From: Spirochaetales bacterium
Lineage (GTDB): Bacteria > Spirochaetota > Spirochaetia > Sphaerochaetales > Sphaerochaetaceae
Assembly: GCA_022784805.1 (NCBI GenBank)
Contig: JALFYG010000215.1
Span: 1-20,100, forward strand
Reading direction: 5' to 3'
DNA: 20,100 nucleotides
In this document: piece by piece, positions 6,103 through 13,596 of the stretch
Layout: every line of letters begins with the position of its first letter
Numbering within the stretch: the first letter of the stretch is position 1
The notes under the pieces: generated by a model
Database searches by the model: none
What the model saw: only the letters and a program-made list of their open reading frames with translations
Told to the model about the DNA's origin: nothing
Program-made: the position numbers and the translations under genes

Positions 6103-8991
6103 ATGCAAAAAGAATTGATAGTTGGGAATACTTATTATGGCTTTCGTCTCATAGATAGACGTTCTTGTCCTGATTACAGAGGTGTGGGTTATCTCTTTAA
6201 ACATGAAAGGACAAAGATGGAAGTATATTTCTTGTCTACAGATAATAGTGAGTGCTTTTTCACATACACTGTATACACTCCTCCTAAAGATGATACAGGT
6301 GTCTTCCATATATTGGAGCATACTGTTTTGACAGGAAGCAAGAAGTATCCGGTACGGGATCCTTTCATGGCTCTCCATAGAAATAGTTGTAACACATTTC
6401 TCAATGCCATGACTGCCCCGGATAGGACAGACTATCCTGCTGCAAGCCCGGTAAAGAAAGATTTTGACAACATCTTCTCCATATATACCGATGCTGTTTT
6501 TGATCCGCTCTTAAGAAAAGAAGACTTTATGCAGGAGGGAATAAGACTCTCCAGCCAAGGTGGACTCCACTTTGAAGGCGTTGTATTCTCAGAGATGCTT
6601 GGTGATATTTCAAGCCATGGCAGCGTCGTGCAGAGTGCCACTACACGACCCTTGTTTGATGAAGATTCTCCTTATAACCATGAGTTTGGAGGTAATCCTC
6701 CTGATATCACAGACCTGACTTATGAGAAGTTCCTTGAGACTTATCATAAATACTATGTGCCTGCAAATATGACGCTCTTTTTGTATGGGGACTTGGATGT
6801 CCTTGAAAAGCTTGAATTTCTTGACAGGGAGTATCTTTCAAACAGAGAAGGAGGAGAAAGAGCAGAAAGAGTGTCTTGTCCTGAAAGATGGAGCGCACCA
6901 AAGAAGTGTAGATTCGAAAGCTCTGCAGATGAAGACGATGATACTTCTTCAATAATGGTGTCTTGGCTTCTTGGGGAAGCTGACGACCCATTGGAGAATA
7001 CAATTCTCTCTGTTGTGGTGGATGTTCTATTGGGTAATCCCGGGGCTCCTCTTTATAAGAGAATTGTTGAAAGAGGAATAGGAAGAGATATATCCAGCGA
7101 AAGCGGTATGTCCGACGCTTATAGAAATCTTACTTTCAGCGTAGGTTTCTCAGGTTCCAAGGAAGAAAAGGCCCAGGAAGCTGAGAGTTTTATCCTGAAA
7201 TCTCTTTCTGAGATTGTAAATGATGGAATAGACCCTATCTATATTGAGTCCAGCTTGAGACGAATGGAATTTAAGATCCAGGAAATCTCTGACGGACTTC
7301 CTGCAGGGTATAAAATCTATTTCACCCGTATCGACAAGGGTTGGGCCTACGGCAAGAACCCTTCTGATATGCTTCAGACACTGAAACTTGTCAAAGAGAT
7401 AAGGGATGAAATAAAGAAAGACAGCAAGTTTATCGAGAAATGGATTGAAAAGAATCTCATTAATAACAATCATAGACTCCTCTCCGTCATCACCATGGAA
7501 AAGGATGTGCAGGATAAGATAAACGAAGCCATAGAGAAAAAGCTTGAAGAGCATAAGGATGAATGGAATGAAGAAGAGGAGAGACTCTACTTGGAGTTCG
7601 AAGAAGGGGAGGATTCTATAGAAGCCTATGAGACGATTCCCCGTCTTTCCCTTTCTGATATCCCATCCAAGCTGAACATTATTCCTAGGGAAGTGGATGG
7701 AAGCTTGATAGTATCGAAGATGCCTTCTTCTTCCATTGTCTACAGTGACATCGCCTTCGATGTCTCTGACTTCTCTGTAGAGGATCTGGAGTATGTGAGC
7801 TTGTTATCACGAGTAATGCTAATGACAGATGTTGGCGATATGGACTACTCAGAGTTCTTGTCATCACTGAGGTTTGTCACAGGTGCTTTCTCTGCCTTTT
7901 TGGATATTGGTTCAGATTGTAATGGAGAGGAAAAAGATAGCCTTGTTTTCAGATTTAAGAGCTTATCTGAACACTTTGATGAAGCTTTAGACCTTCTTTT
8001 GTCATTATTAAGAGAAGGAAAGTTCTCTTCTCCAGACAGAGTGAAGGCAGCTCTAAGAGATATTGAAAGCGACTACGAGGCATCTGTTGTCAGACAGGCC
8101 CACTCCTTTGCCTTGGGTTCTGCTTCCCGCTCTCTTACTTCTGCTCTCTACACCACGGAAAGAACAGAAGGGTTGATGTTCTGGTACAGAATCGGAGAGA
8201 TGCTGGAGGATGGAGAGTTTGAAAAGACCTGTGAAAAGCTTTCCCTGATAGCAGAGAGAACATTTACAAAAGAGAGAATCATCTATCACATTACGCTGGA
8301 TGAAGAAGTAGTAGAGGAGAAAAAGAAGAGCGTAAAAGCCTTTATAGACTCTCTTCCAAGCGGAGAAAAGAGAGGTAAATCCACAAAGGTTGTTCCTGAG
8401 AGCGCAAAGAAGAATCTTGGTTACTCATTCTCTTCCCCTGTAACATACTCTGCTCTCAGCGGTAAGGCTCCAGATGAAGAGAGTGAGATCACCAGTGCCA
8501 TGAGGATGCTTCTCTCTATGGTGTCACAGAACTCCCTATGGTCACTTATAAGGGAGAAGGGTGGAGCTTATGGAGCAGGATCCGGAGTCGATATCAACGA
8601 AGACATCTGGTACTTCTACACATATCGCGATCCTCGACTCGATAAGTCCATCTCCGATTTCTCTCTTGCTGTAAGAAGCGAAGAGCTGACAGATGAAAAG
8701 CTTGAAGACGCTAAGCTGAAGATTCTTGCCAGGGATACAAAACCAATGGGACCACAGTCAAAGGGAATCTTGGATTTGAGACGTTATATCTACAATATCT
8801 CGGACGAACTCCGCAAGAAACTAAAGGAGAGTCAGTTGGTCTTGACTAAGGAAGAGATCGAGAGAATCAAGCCTATGATGGAAAAAAGTATGGAAGAGGG
8901 CTCCATTACCGTCTTGGCCAGTAAGAAGGCTTTGGAAAACTCTGAGCTGTCTTTGGAAATCAAGGCACTTCCTTTTGCAGTGCATAGTTGA
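6103..8991 (+). CDS. PreP-like M16C zinc metalloprotease
   Basis: A 962-residue peptidase of the presequence-protease/Cym1 branch of the insulinase family, which degrades short unfolded peptides inside a closed two-half chamber. The inverted zinc motif H-I-L-E-H is at residues 69-73 (H69, H73 ligands, E72 base) and the third ligand E164 lies in V-V-F-S-E-M, about 90 residues later as expected. The family signature N-T-F-L-N-A-M-T follows the zinc motif, and the C-terminal half retains R-E-K-G-G-A-Y-G, the Arg/Tyr pair that positions substrate. I chose ATG 6103 because M-Q-K-E-L-x-V-G-x-x-Y-x-G-F matches the usual family beginning; an in-frame start at 5956 would run through nfo and the divergent promoters. 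No signal peptide, so cytoplasmic. No ribosome binding site is seen; see the adjacent promoter. Confidence 0.93.
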   Translation: MQKELIVGNTYYGFRLIDRRSCPDYRGVGYLFKHERTKMEVYFLSTDNSECFFTYTVYTPPKDDTGVFHILEHTVLTGSKKYPVRDPFMALHRNSCNTFLNAMTAPDRTDYPAASPVKKDFDNIFSIYTDAVFDPLLRKEDFMQEGIRLSSQGGLHFEGVVFSEMLGDISSHGSVVQSATTRPLFDEDSPYNHEFGGNPPDITDLTYEKFLETYHKYYVPANMTLFLYGDLDVLEKLEFLDREYLSNREGGERAERVSCPERWSAPKKCRFESSADEDDDTSSIMVSWLLGEADDPLENTILSVVVDVLLGNPGAPLYKRIVERGIGRDISSESGMSDAYRNLTFSVGFSGSKEEKAQEAESFILKSLSEIVNDGIDPIYIESSLRRMEFKIQEISDGLPAGYKIYFTRIDKGWAYGKNPSDMLQTLKLVKEIRDEIKKDSKFIEKWIEKNLINNNHRLLSVITMEKDVQDKINEAIEKKLEEHKDEWNEEEERLYLEFEEGEDSIEAYETIPRLSLSDIPSKLNIIPREVDGSLIVSKMPSSSIVYSDIAFDVSDFSVEDLEYVSLLSRVMLMTDVGDMDYSEFLSSLRFVTGAFSAFLDIGSDCNGEEKDSLVFRFKSLSEHFDEALDLLLSLLREGKFSSPDRVKAALRDIESDYEASVVRQAHSFALGSASRSLTSALYTTERTEGLMFWYRIGEMLEDGEFEKTCEKLSLIAERTFTKERIIYHITLDEEVVEEKKKSVKAFIDSLPSGEKRGKSTKVVPESAKKNLGYSFSSPVTYSALSGKAPDEESEITSAMRMLLSMVSQNSLWSLIREKGGAYGAGSGVDINEDIWYFYTYRDPRLDKSISDFSLAVRSEELTDEKLEDAKLKILARDTKPMGPQSKGILDLRRYIYNISDELRKKLKESQLVLTKEEIERIKPMMEKSMEEGSITVLASKKALENSELSLEIKALPFAVHS

Positions 8992-9002
8992 AAATCATGT
9001 AG

Positions 9003-9008
9003 TACAAT
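9003..9008 (+). promoter_or_regulatory. Possible -10 element ahead of glpK
   Basis: TACAAT (9003-9008, five of six) lies 18 nt before ATG 9027 and upstream of a good Shine-Dalgarno (GGAGAG, 9017-9022). I found no matching -35 at 16-18 bp, so either a regulator helps here or glpK is read from the peptidase gene, whose stop is 35 nt upstream. Confidence 0.3.
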
Positions 9009-9026
9009 AATGGGTAGGAGAGTTAC

Positions 9027-10538
9027 ATGAAATATATCGGAGCATTGGACCAAGGTACTACTAGCACTCGTTTTATTATCTTCGACGATAAAAACAATAT
9101 CGTCTCTTCTGCTCAGCTCGAGCATAGGCAAATTTTTCCTAAGCCAGGTTGGGTTGAGCATAACCCAGAAGAGATTTGGGCCAATACTGACAAGGTCATA
9201 AGAGGTGCTCTTGAGAAGGCAGGCTTGAGAGGCGATGAACTGAGTGCCGTTGGCATCACGAACCAGAGAGAGACAATAATCGCCTTCGATAGAAATACAG
9301 GTCGCCCCTACCACAATGCAATTGTCTGGCAGGATTTGAGAGGTGCAGACTACATAGACAATGTACTTTCAAAGAAAGTAGAGGAGTCTTGGATTAGGGA
9401 AAAGACAGGCCTATTGTATTCTCCATATTTCTCAGGTTCCAAGATTCGCTGGCTATTGGACAATGTACCATCGGTCAGAGAAGGAGCCGAGAGAGGAAAT
9501 CTTGTATTTGGAACCATAGATACATATATGGTTTACAAGCTCACAGGTGGAAGGGCTGTGGTCACTGATGTAACCAATGCCTCCAGATATATGTTGATGA
9601 ACATCAAGACCCAAGAGTGGGATGAAGAACTCTTGGAACTCTTTGATGTAAAGAAAGAGTGTTTACCTGAAATAGTATCCTCTTCAGGACTTATTTATGG
9701 GTATACAGACCCAGAAGGTCCTTTTGGGGCATCGATTCCTGTTTGTGGAATACTTGGAGACCAGCAGGCTGCACTCTTTGGTCAGGCTTGTTTCGACAAA
9801 GGTTCCAGTAAGTGCACATATGGAACAGGATGCTTCATGCTTGCAAACATCGGGGAAGATATATGCTACTCAAAGCATGGCCTTATTACCACTTTGGGCT
9901 ATAGGATAGAGGGGCAGAAACCAGTCTATGCATTGGAGGGATCTGTGGCTGTAGCTGGATCCTTGGTGCAGTGGGTCAGAGATAACTTGAAGATGGTGTC
10001 ATCTGCAAAAGAGCTGGATGAACTTGCAATGAACGTACAGGACTGCGGAGGGGTATATATTGTCCCAGCTTTTGCTGGACTCTTTGCTCCATATTGGCGT
10101 TCTGATGCCCGTGGTGTCATTGCAGGCCTCACAGGATACGCTTCCCGCGAGCATATTTGCCGTGCTGTATTGGAAGCCACAGCTTTCCAGGCTTATGACA
10201 TTGCATCTGCAATGGAAGCAGACAGTGGTGTTGAGATAGGAAGCCTTAAGGTGGACGGAGGTATGACCAATTCCTGGCCATTGATGGCTTTCCAGTCTGA
10301 TATCCTTTCCAAACCTGTAATAAGGCCTGTGATAGTTGAGACTACAGCCCTGGGTGCAGCATATGCTGCAGGGCTTACTGTGGGAATCTGGAAAGATACG
10401 GATGAACTCAGAACATATTGGAAAGAACAGATAAGGTGGACTCCTACCATGGATGACAAGGAAAGGCAAAAAAAGGTAGGATTTTGGAAGAAAGCTGTTA
10501 GCCGTACTTTAGATTGGGTTGCGGCTGAAGGGGAATAA
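9027..10538 (+). CDS. glpK: Glycerol kinase
   Basis: FGGY-family kinase that phosphorylates glycerol to sn-glycerol-3-phosphate with ATP, feeding glycolysis and phospholipid synthesis. The 503-residue length is typical. Visible motifs are the N-terminal phosphate loop D-Q-G-T-T-S-T, T-N-Q-R-E-T and I-V-W-Q-D for glycerol binding, G-I-L-G-D-Q-Q-A with the catalytic Asp, Y-G-T-G-C-F, and the C-terminal FGGY signature around D-G-G-M-T-N-S-W. The start has GGAGAG 4 nt upstream. No glycerol facilitator or GlpD gene is adjacent; instead the c-di-AMP synthase gene follows after 4 nt, making glpK the apparent head of a long run that ends at priA. Confidence 0.97.
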   Translation: MKYIGALDQGTTSTRFIIFDDKNNIVSSAQLEHRQIFPKPGWVEHNPEEIWANTDKVIRGALEKAGLRGDELSAVGITNQRETIIAFDRNTGRPYHNAIVWQDLRGADYIDNVLSKKVEESWIREKTGLLYSPYFSGSKIRWLLDNVPSVREGAERGNLVFGTIDTYMVYKLTGGRAVVTDVTNASRYMLMNIKTQEWDEELLELFDVKKECLPEIVSSSGLIYGYTDPEGPFGASIPVCGILGDQQAALFGQACFDKGSSKCTYGTGCFMLANIGEDICYSKHGLITTLGYRIEGQKPVYALEGSVAVAGSLVQWVRDNLKMVSSAKELDELAMNVQDCGGVYIVPAFAGLFAPYWRSDARGVIAGLTGYASREHICRAVLEATAFQAYDIASAMEADSGVEIGSLKVDGGMTNSWPLMAFQSDILSKPVIRPVIVETTALGAAYAAGLTVGIWKDTDELRTYWKEQIRWTPTMDDKERQKKVGFWKKAVSRTLDWVAAEGE

Positions 10539-10542
10539 AGGA

Positions 10543-11364
10543 ATGGTGGAGTTGTTCTCCAGTCTGTCTTCCGCTGATTATTTTAGAATGGCGGCGGAAA
10601 CAGCTATACTGACAGTTATCATATACAAGCTTTATATGGCTGTGGCTGAAACCAGAGCCAGAGAATTGGCTGTCTTTTTCTTAGGTTGGGCAGTCCTTTA
10701 TGGTTTCTCATATATTCTGCAACTGAAAGTCTTGCTGTTATTGATGAAGACACTTCTTATTCCAGTTCTGATGATGTTGATTGTTTTCTACACACCGGAA
10801 TTGAGACGTTCTTTCACAGGCCACAAAGGAAGAGGAATCTTCCGTTCCTCCCAGACATCCGCCAGCCAGCTGGACAGTGTCCTCAACGCATGTGCAACTC
10901 TGGTCACCAAAAAGAGAGGTGCCTTGATAATCTTCCCTCGCCAGACTGACTTGAAGAACATCTATGAAACTGGAACCAAGTTAAATGCCGATCTAAGTGC
11001 AAACTTGATCCTTACCATCTTCGACCACGATACCCCTCTCCACGATGGTGCCTGTGTCATTTCCGGAGGAAAGTGTACATACGCAGCATGTTACCTTCCT
11101 CTCTCCAAGCAGACAGCCATTAAGGATACATTTGGAACAAGACACCGTGCAGCTTTGGGACTCTCAGAAGAGTCTGATGCCGTTATATTGATAGTCAGTG
11201 AAGAGACAGGAGCCATTTCCCTCGCTTACAACGCAAATATCTATTACAACCTTGATTTGGATAAGACAAAGAGTATGTTGGTCATGCTCCTCTCAGGAAA
11301 GGAAGTGGTACCACAGGATTTGCAGAAGAATGAAGGCGGAAAGGAGGAAGACAATGCAGAATAA
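10543..11364 (+). CDS. dacA: Diadenylate cyclase (c-di-AMP synthase, CdaA/DacA type)
   Basis: Makes the second messenger cyclic di-AMP from two ATP at the membrane. The 273-residue protein has three predicted membrane helices in its first 85 residues, a short linker, then the DisA_N/DAC domain with both hallmark motifs: L-H-D-G-A (DGA at 168-170) and G-T-R-H-R (RHR at 200-202). ATG 10543 is chosen because GAAGGGG ends 8 nt upstream; the in-frame TTG at 10519 lies inside glpK. The gap to glpK is 4 nt and the 3' end overlaps the YbbR gene by 11 nt, the usual CdaA-CdaR pairing. glmM, the common third partner, is not next to it here. c-di-AMP controls osmolyte and potassium transport and cell-wall stress in other bacteria. 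Confidence 0.95.
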   Translation: MVELFSSLSSADYFRMAAETAILTVIIYKLYMAVAETRARELAVFFLGWAVLYGFSYILQLKVLLLLMKTLLIPVLMMLIVFYTPELRRSFTGHKGRGIFRSSQTSASQLDSVLNACATLVTKKRGALIIFPRQTDLKNIYETGTKLNADLSANLILTIFDHDTPLHDGACVISGGKCTYAACYLPLSKQTAIKDTFGTRHRAALGLSEESDAVILIVSEETGAISLAYNANIYYNLDLDKTKSMLVMLLSGKEVVPQDLQKNEGGKEEDNAE

Positions 11365-11764
11365 GAATAAATTCTCCTCTGCCTTATTCGGCAATTGGGT
11401 GGTGAAAGTCTTTTGTTTCCTTGCAGCCCTGGGTATTGTTGTGGCTGTCAGGTTCCTGAATGTCACAGATAGGGTGGTCACCATTCCTATCACTGTTTAT
11501 ATCAACGCTCAGAGTCCATATGAGCCTGTATCATTGGTTCCGGAATCTGTGGATGTCGTCATAACAGGAGATGATGATATCGTATACTTGGTTGATCCAT
11601 CATTGATTACTGCATCTGTTGATTTCTCTGATGTAGGCGAAGAGGGAATCGCAAGAAGAGTCGTATATCTCGATTATGATAACGACATCTTCTCTTCCTA
11701 TGGCTTGACCATCAAATCGTCTCCAGCAACCATCCGTATTCTCTTCCAAGAGGGAAGTAAGTGA
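11354..11764 (+). CDS. cdaR: Single-domain YbbR protein, CdaR-like regulator of the diadenylate cyclase
   Basis: A 136-residue protein with one N-terminal membrane helix (about residues 14-33) and one extracytoplasmic YbbR-like beta domain (about 38-134; P-E-S-V-D-V-V-I-T-G and A-S-V-D-F-S-D-V are typical strands). CdaR binds CdaA across the membrane and tunes c-di-AMP output in Firmicutes. ATG 11354 is fixed by AAGGAGG at 11341-11347, 6 nt upstream. It overlaps dacA by 11 nt, strong context for the CdaR assignment. It is short: CdaR proteins in Firmicutes usually carry several YbbR repeats, here only one. Its stop touches the acpS start (TGATG). Confidence 0.85.
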   Translation: MQNKNKFSSALFGNWVVKVFCFLAALGIVVAVRFLNVTDRVVTIPITVYINAQSPYEPVSLVPESVDVVITGDDDIVYLVDPSLITASVDFSDVGEEGIARRVVYLDYDNDIFSSYGLTIKSSPATIRILFQEGSK

Positions 11765-12105
11765 TGATAAAAGGCGTTGGCGTCGATATCGTTGAAAATA
11801 GTAGATTCTCATCTTTTCCCCAAGGAGCTTTGGAAAAGATTTTTACGCCCTTTGAACTGGAAGAAATGGAAAGTCGGGTGGAAAAGACCGAGTATCTGGC
11901 GTCCCGTTTTGCTGTAAAAGAAGCCGTGGTCAAAGCCTATGGAACTGGCTTTGGTGCTGTTGGCGCCAGGGATATAGAGACAAGAAAAGACGAGAAGGGT
12001 AAGCCCTTTGTATTAGTGAAAGGAAAAAAAGAGGGAAGCCTCCATATTTCCCTTTCCCATGAAAAAGGTTATAGCATTGCATTTGTTGTATTGGAGGAGC
12101 TGTGA
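11764..12105 (+). CDS. acpS: Holo-[acyl-carrier-protein] synthase
   Basis: Transfers 4'-phosphopantetheine from CoA to the serine of acyl carrier protein, activating fatty-acid synthesis. At 113 residues it is the usual AcpS size. The magnesium ligands are D8 in G-V-G-V-D-I-V and E53 in R-F-A-V-K-E-A-V-V-K-A, the family signature; the end H-I-S-L-S-H-E is also typical. The start could be GTG 11761 or ATG 11764; I favour the ATG, which overlaps the upstream stop by 1 nt, with GAGGGAAG a few bases ahead. It overlaps truA by 4 nt at the other end. Confidence 0.95.
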   Translation: MIKGVGVDIVENSRFSSFPQGALEKIFTPFELEEMESRVEKTEYLASRFAVKEAVVKAYGTGFGAVGARDIETRKDEKGKPFVLVKGKKEGSLHISLSHEKGYSIAFVVLEEL

Positions 12106-12944
12106 GCCGCTTGGATTGGCATAGGCCTGAAGTCGTAATGCCTCAAGATAAGAGAAGAATCGCTCTTACCATCAGTTATGATGGAACCAAGTGGCATGGA
12201 TGGCAGGTTCAGGATAATGCAGAGAGTGTGGAAGGTGAGATAGAGAAGGTTCTCTCCTCAGTCACTGGTGAAGATGTGTTTCTCCAAGGCTCAGGAAGAA
12301 CAGACAGTGGTGTCCATGCCCTGGGACAGGTTGCCCATTTTGATACATCCTCTGAAATTCCTGCTGATAAATTCAGCATTATTCTAAACACAAAGCTGCC
12401 CTCTTCAATAAGAGTACTCTCCTCCTGGGAACCAGAGAGTGTCTTCCACGCCAGGTTCACTGCAATGGCCAGGGAATATAGGTATTTGATCAAAGCCTTC
12501 AGTGATATGCTTCCCTTTGACAGTGGAAGGATTACGCCCCTAAGGGCACTGCCAGATGTATCGAGGCTGAATAGTTACGCCTCCCTTTTGGTTGGTACCC
12601 ATGACTTTTCCACATTCTGCTCTTCCAAAGATATGTGTGAGTCAAAGGTGAGAGACATCTATGAATCTGAGTGGACACTTGAGAAAGATAACTATGGCTT
12701 TCCACTCTTAAGATATAAGGTCGTGGGAAATGCTTTTCTCTATAGGCAGGTGAGAAGCATGGTGGGAACCATGCTTGACAGTGCCCTTATGGGTGAAACG
12801 GGAGATGACTTCAAAGCTAGACTTGAATCGAAAGACAGAACAAAAGCTTTGAAAACTGCACCTTCAGATGGACTCTATCTCTACAGAATAAGCTATGATG
12901 AGAATGAGTATCTTTGGTTTGAGGAGGAGTATAATGGACGATAA
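12102..12944 (+). CDS. truA: tRNA pseudouridine(38-40) synthase
   Basis: Converts uridines 38-40 of the tRNA anticodon stem to pseudouridine. The 280-residue product carries the catalytic Asp (D68) in G-S-G-R-T-D-S-G-V-H-A and the opening strand I-S-Y-D-G-T-x-W-H-G-W-Q. I chose the GTG at 12102, which overlaps the acpS stop (GTGA), because GGAGG (12093-12097) lies 4 nt upstream; the next in-frame ATG (12138) has no ribosome binding site but cannot be excluded, since the first 12 residues are not conserved family sequence. The stop overlaps the next gene by 11 nt. Confidence 0.95.
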   Translation: MSRLDWHRPEVVMPQDKRRIALTISYDGTKWHGWQVQDNAESVEGEIEKVLSSVTGEDVFLQGSGRTDSGVHALGQVAHFDTSSEIPADKFSIILNTKLPSSIRVLSSWEPESVFHARFTAMAREYRYLIKAFSDMLPFDSGRITPLRALPDVSRLNSYASLLVGTHDFSTFCSSKDMCESKVRDIYESEWTLEKDNYGFPLLRYKVVGNAFLYRQVRSMVGTMLDSALMGETGDDFKARLESKDRTKALKTAPSDGLYLYRISYDENEYLWFEEEYNGR

Positions 12945-13596
12945 CATGACACTGGAGTGTTTTCTCTCCCTCCTTGACAGAGCAGAAGCTGTAATGGAGG
13001 AAGATAATCTCTTTGAAAACAATATAGAGTTTGAATACTCTGTCAAAGACAAAGAGAAAGAAGCTGTCGTTGAATATTCGGAAGATATCTCATCCTGCCA
13101 TAAATGTCAGGCTTGTCTTGATAGAACAATATTTGCTGAGCCTATTCTGAATCCGAATCCAAAGATTCTATTTGTCTCACCTATGCCTGAAGGTACGACT
13201 ATCTTCTCCTCTCTTTCAAACTCTTATTTTTATAAGTGGATTTCTGCCATAAACCTTACCCGCAGGGATATAGCCCTGACCTCTTTGATCAAATGCCCTG
13301 TAAAGTCATTCTCAAAAGAGACAGCAGATATCTGCAAAGATCATCTGAGATCTGAGATGATCAATCTAAAGCCAAAGACAATGGTGCTTCTTGGGCAGGA
13401 TGTCTCTTCATACATGCTGCGCCGTTCAGGAGATATGGATAGTGTCTTCAGAAAGAGAAAGTTCTCCGTTAACTCAACCCCTGTGTTCTGTACCTATTCT
13501 CCTCTTGACCTCGTTAACAACAGGGCTCTCCGTGGACCTATTTGGGAGGACCTGCAGTTTATCGCCTCATTTCTTGAGTTGGGAGAAAAGAAGTGA
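12934..13596 (+). CDS. Uracil-DNA glycosylase family 4/5-like protein with degenerate active-site motifs
   Basis: A 220-residue protein whose fold pattern follows the Fe-S uracil-DNA glycosylases: S-C-H-K-C near residue 55-58, the strand I-L-F-V, a K-C-P at 120-122, a fourth cysteine at C134 leading a helix, P-K-x-M-V-L-L-G at about 147-154, and W-E-D-L near the end. C55, C58, C121 and C134 could hold a 4Fe-4S cluster (C61 is extra). The catalytic motifs are not intact: where the family has G-E-A-P-G-x-x-E-D this has S-P-M-P-E-G with no following acid, and the H-P-S motif reads Y-S-P (188-190). It may be a divergent glycosylase or a non-catalytic relative. ATG 12934 has AGGAGG 6 nt upstream. 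It overlaps truA by 11 nt and priA by 4 nt. Confidence 0.7.
   Translation: MDDNMTLECFLSLLDRAEAVMEEDNLFENNIEFEYSVKDKEKEAVVEYSEDISSCHKCQACLDRTIFAEPILNPNPKILFVSPMPEGTTIFSSLSNSYFYKWISAINLTRRDIALTSLIKCPVKSFSKETADICKDHLRSEMINLKPKTMVLLGQDVSSYMLRRSGDMDSVFRKRKFSVNSTPVFCTYSPLDLVNNRALRGPIWEDLQFIASFLELGEKK

Noticed and set aside
8988..9008. TTGAAA plus TACAAT as a glpK promoter
   Set aside because: The two boxes are only 9 bp apart, far from the 16-18 bp needed by sigma-70 promoters.
11198..11353. Longer start for the YbbR protein
   Set aside because: The extra 52 residues are out-of-frame reading of dacA and contain no domain; AAGGAGG fixes the start at 11354.
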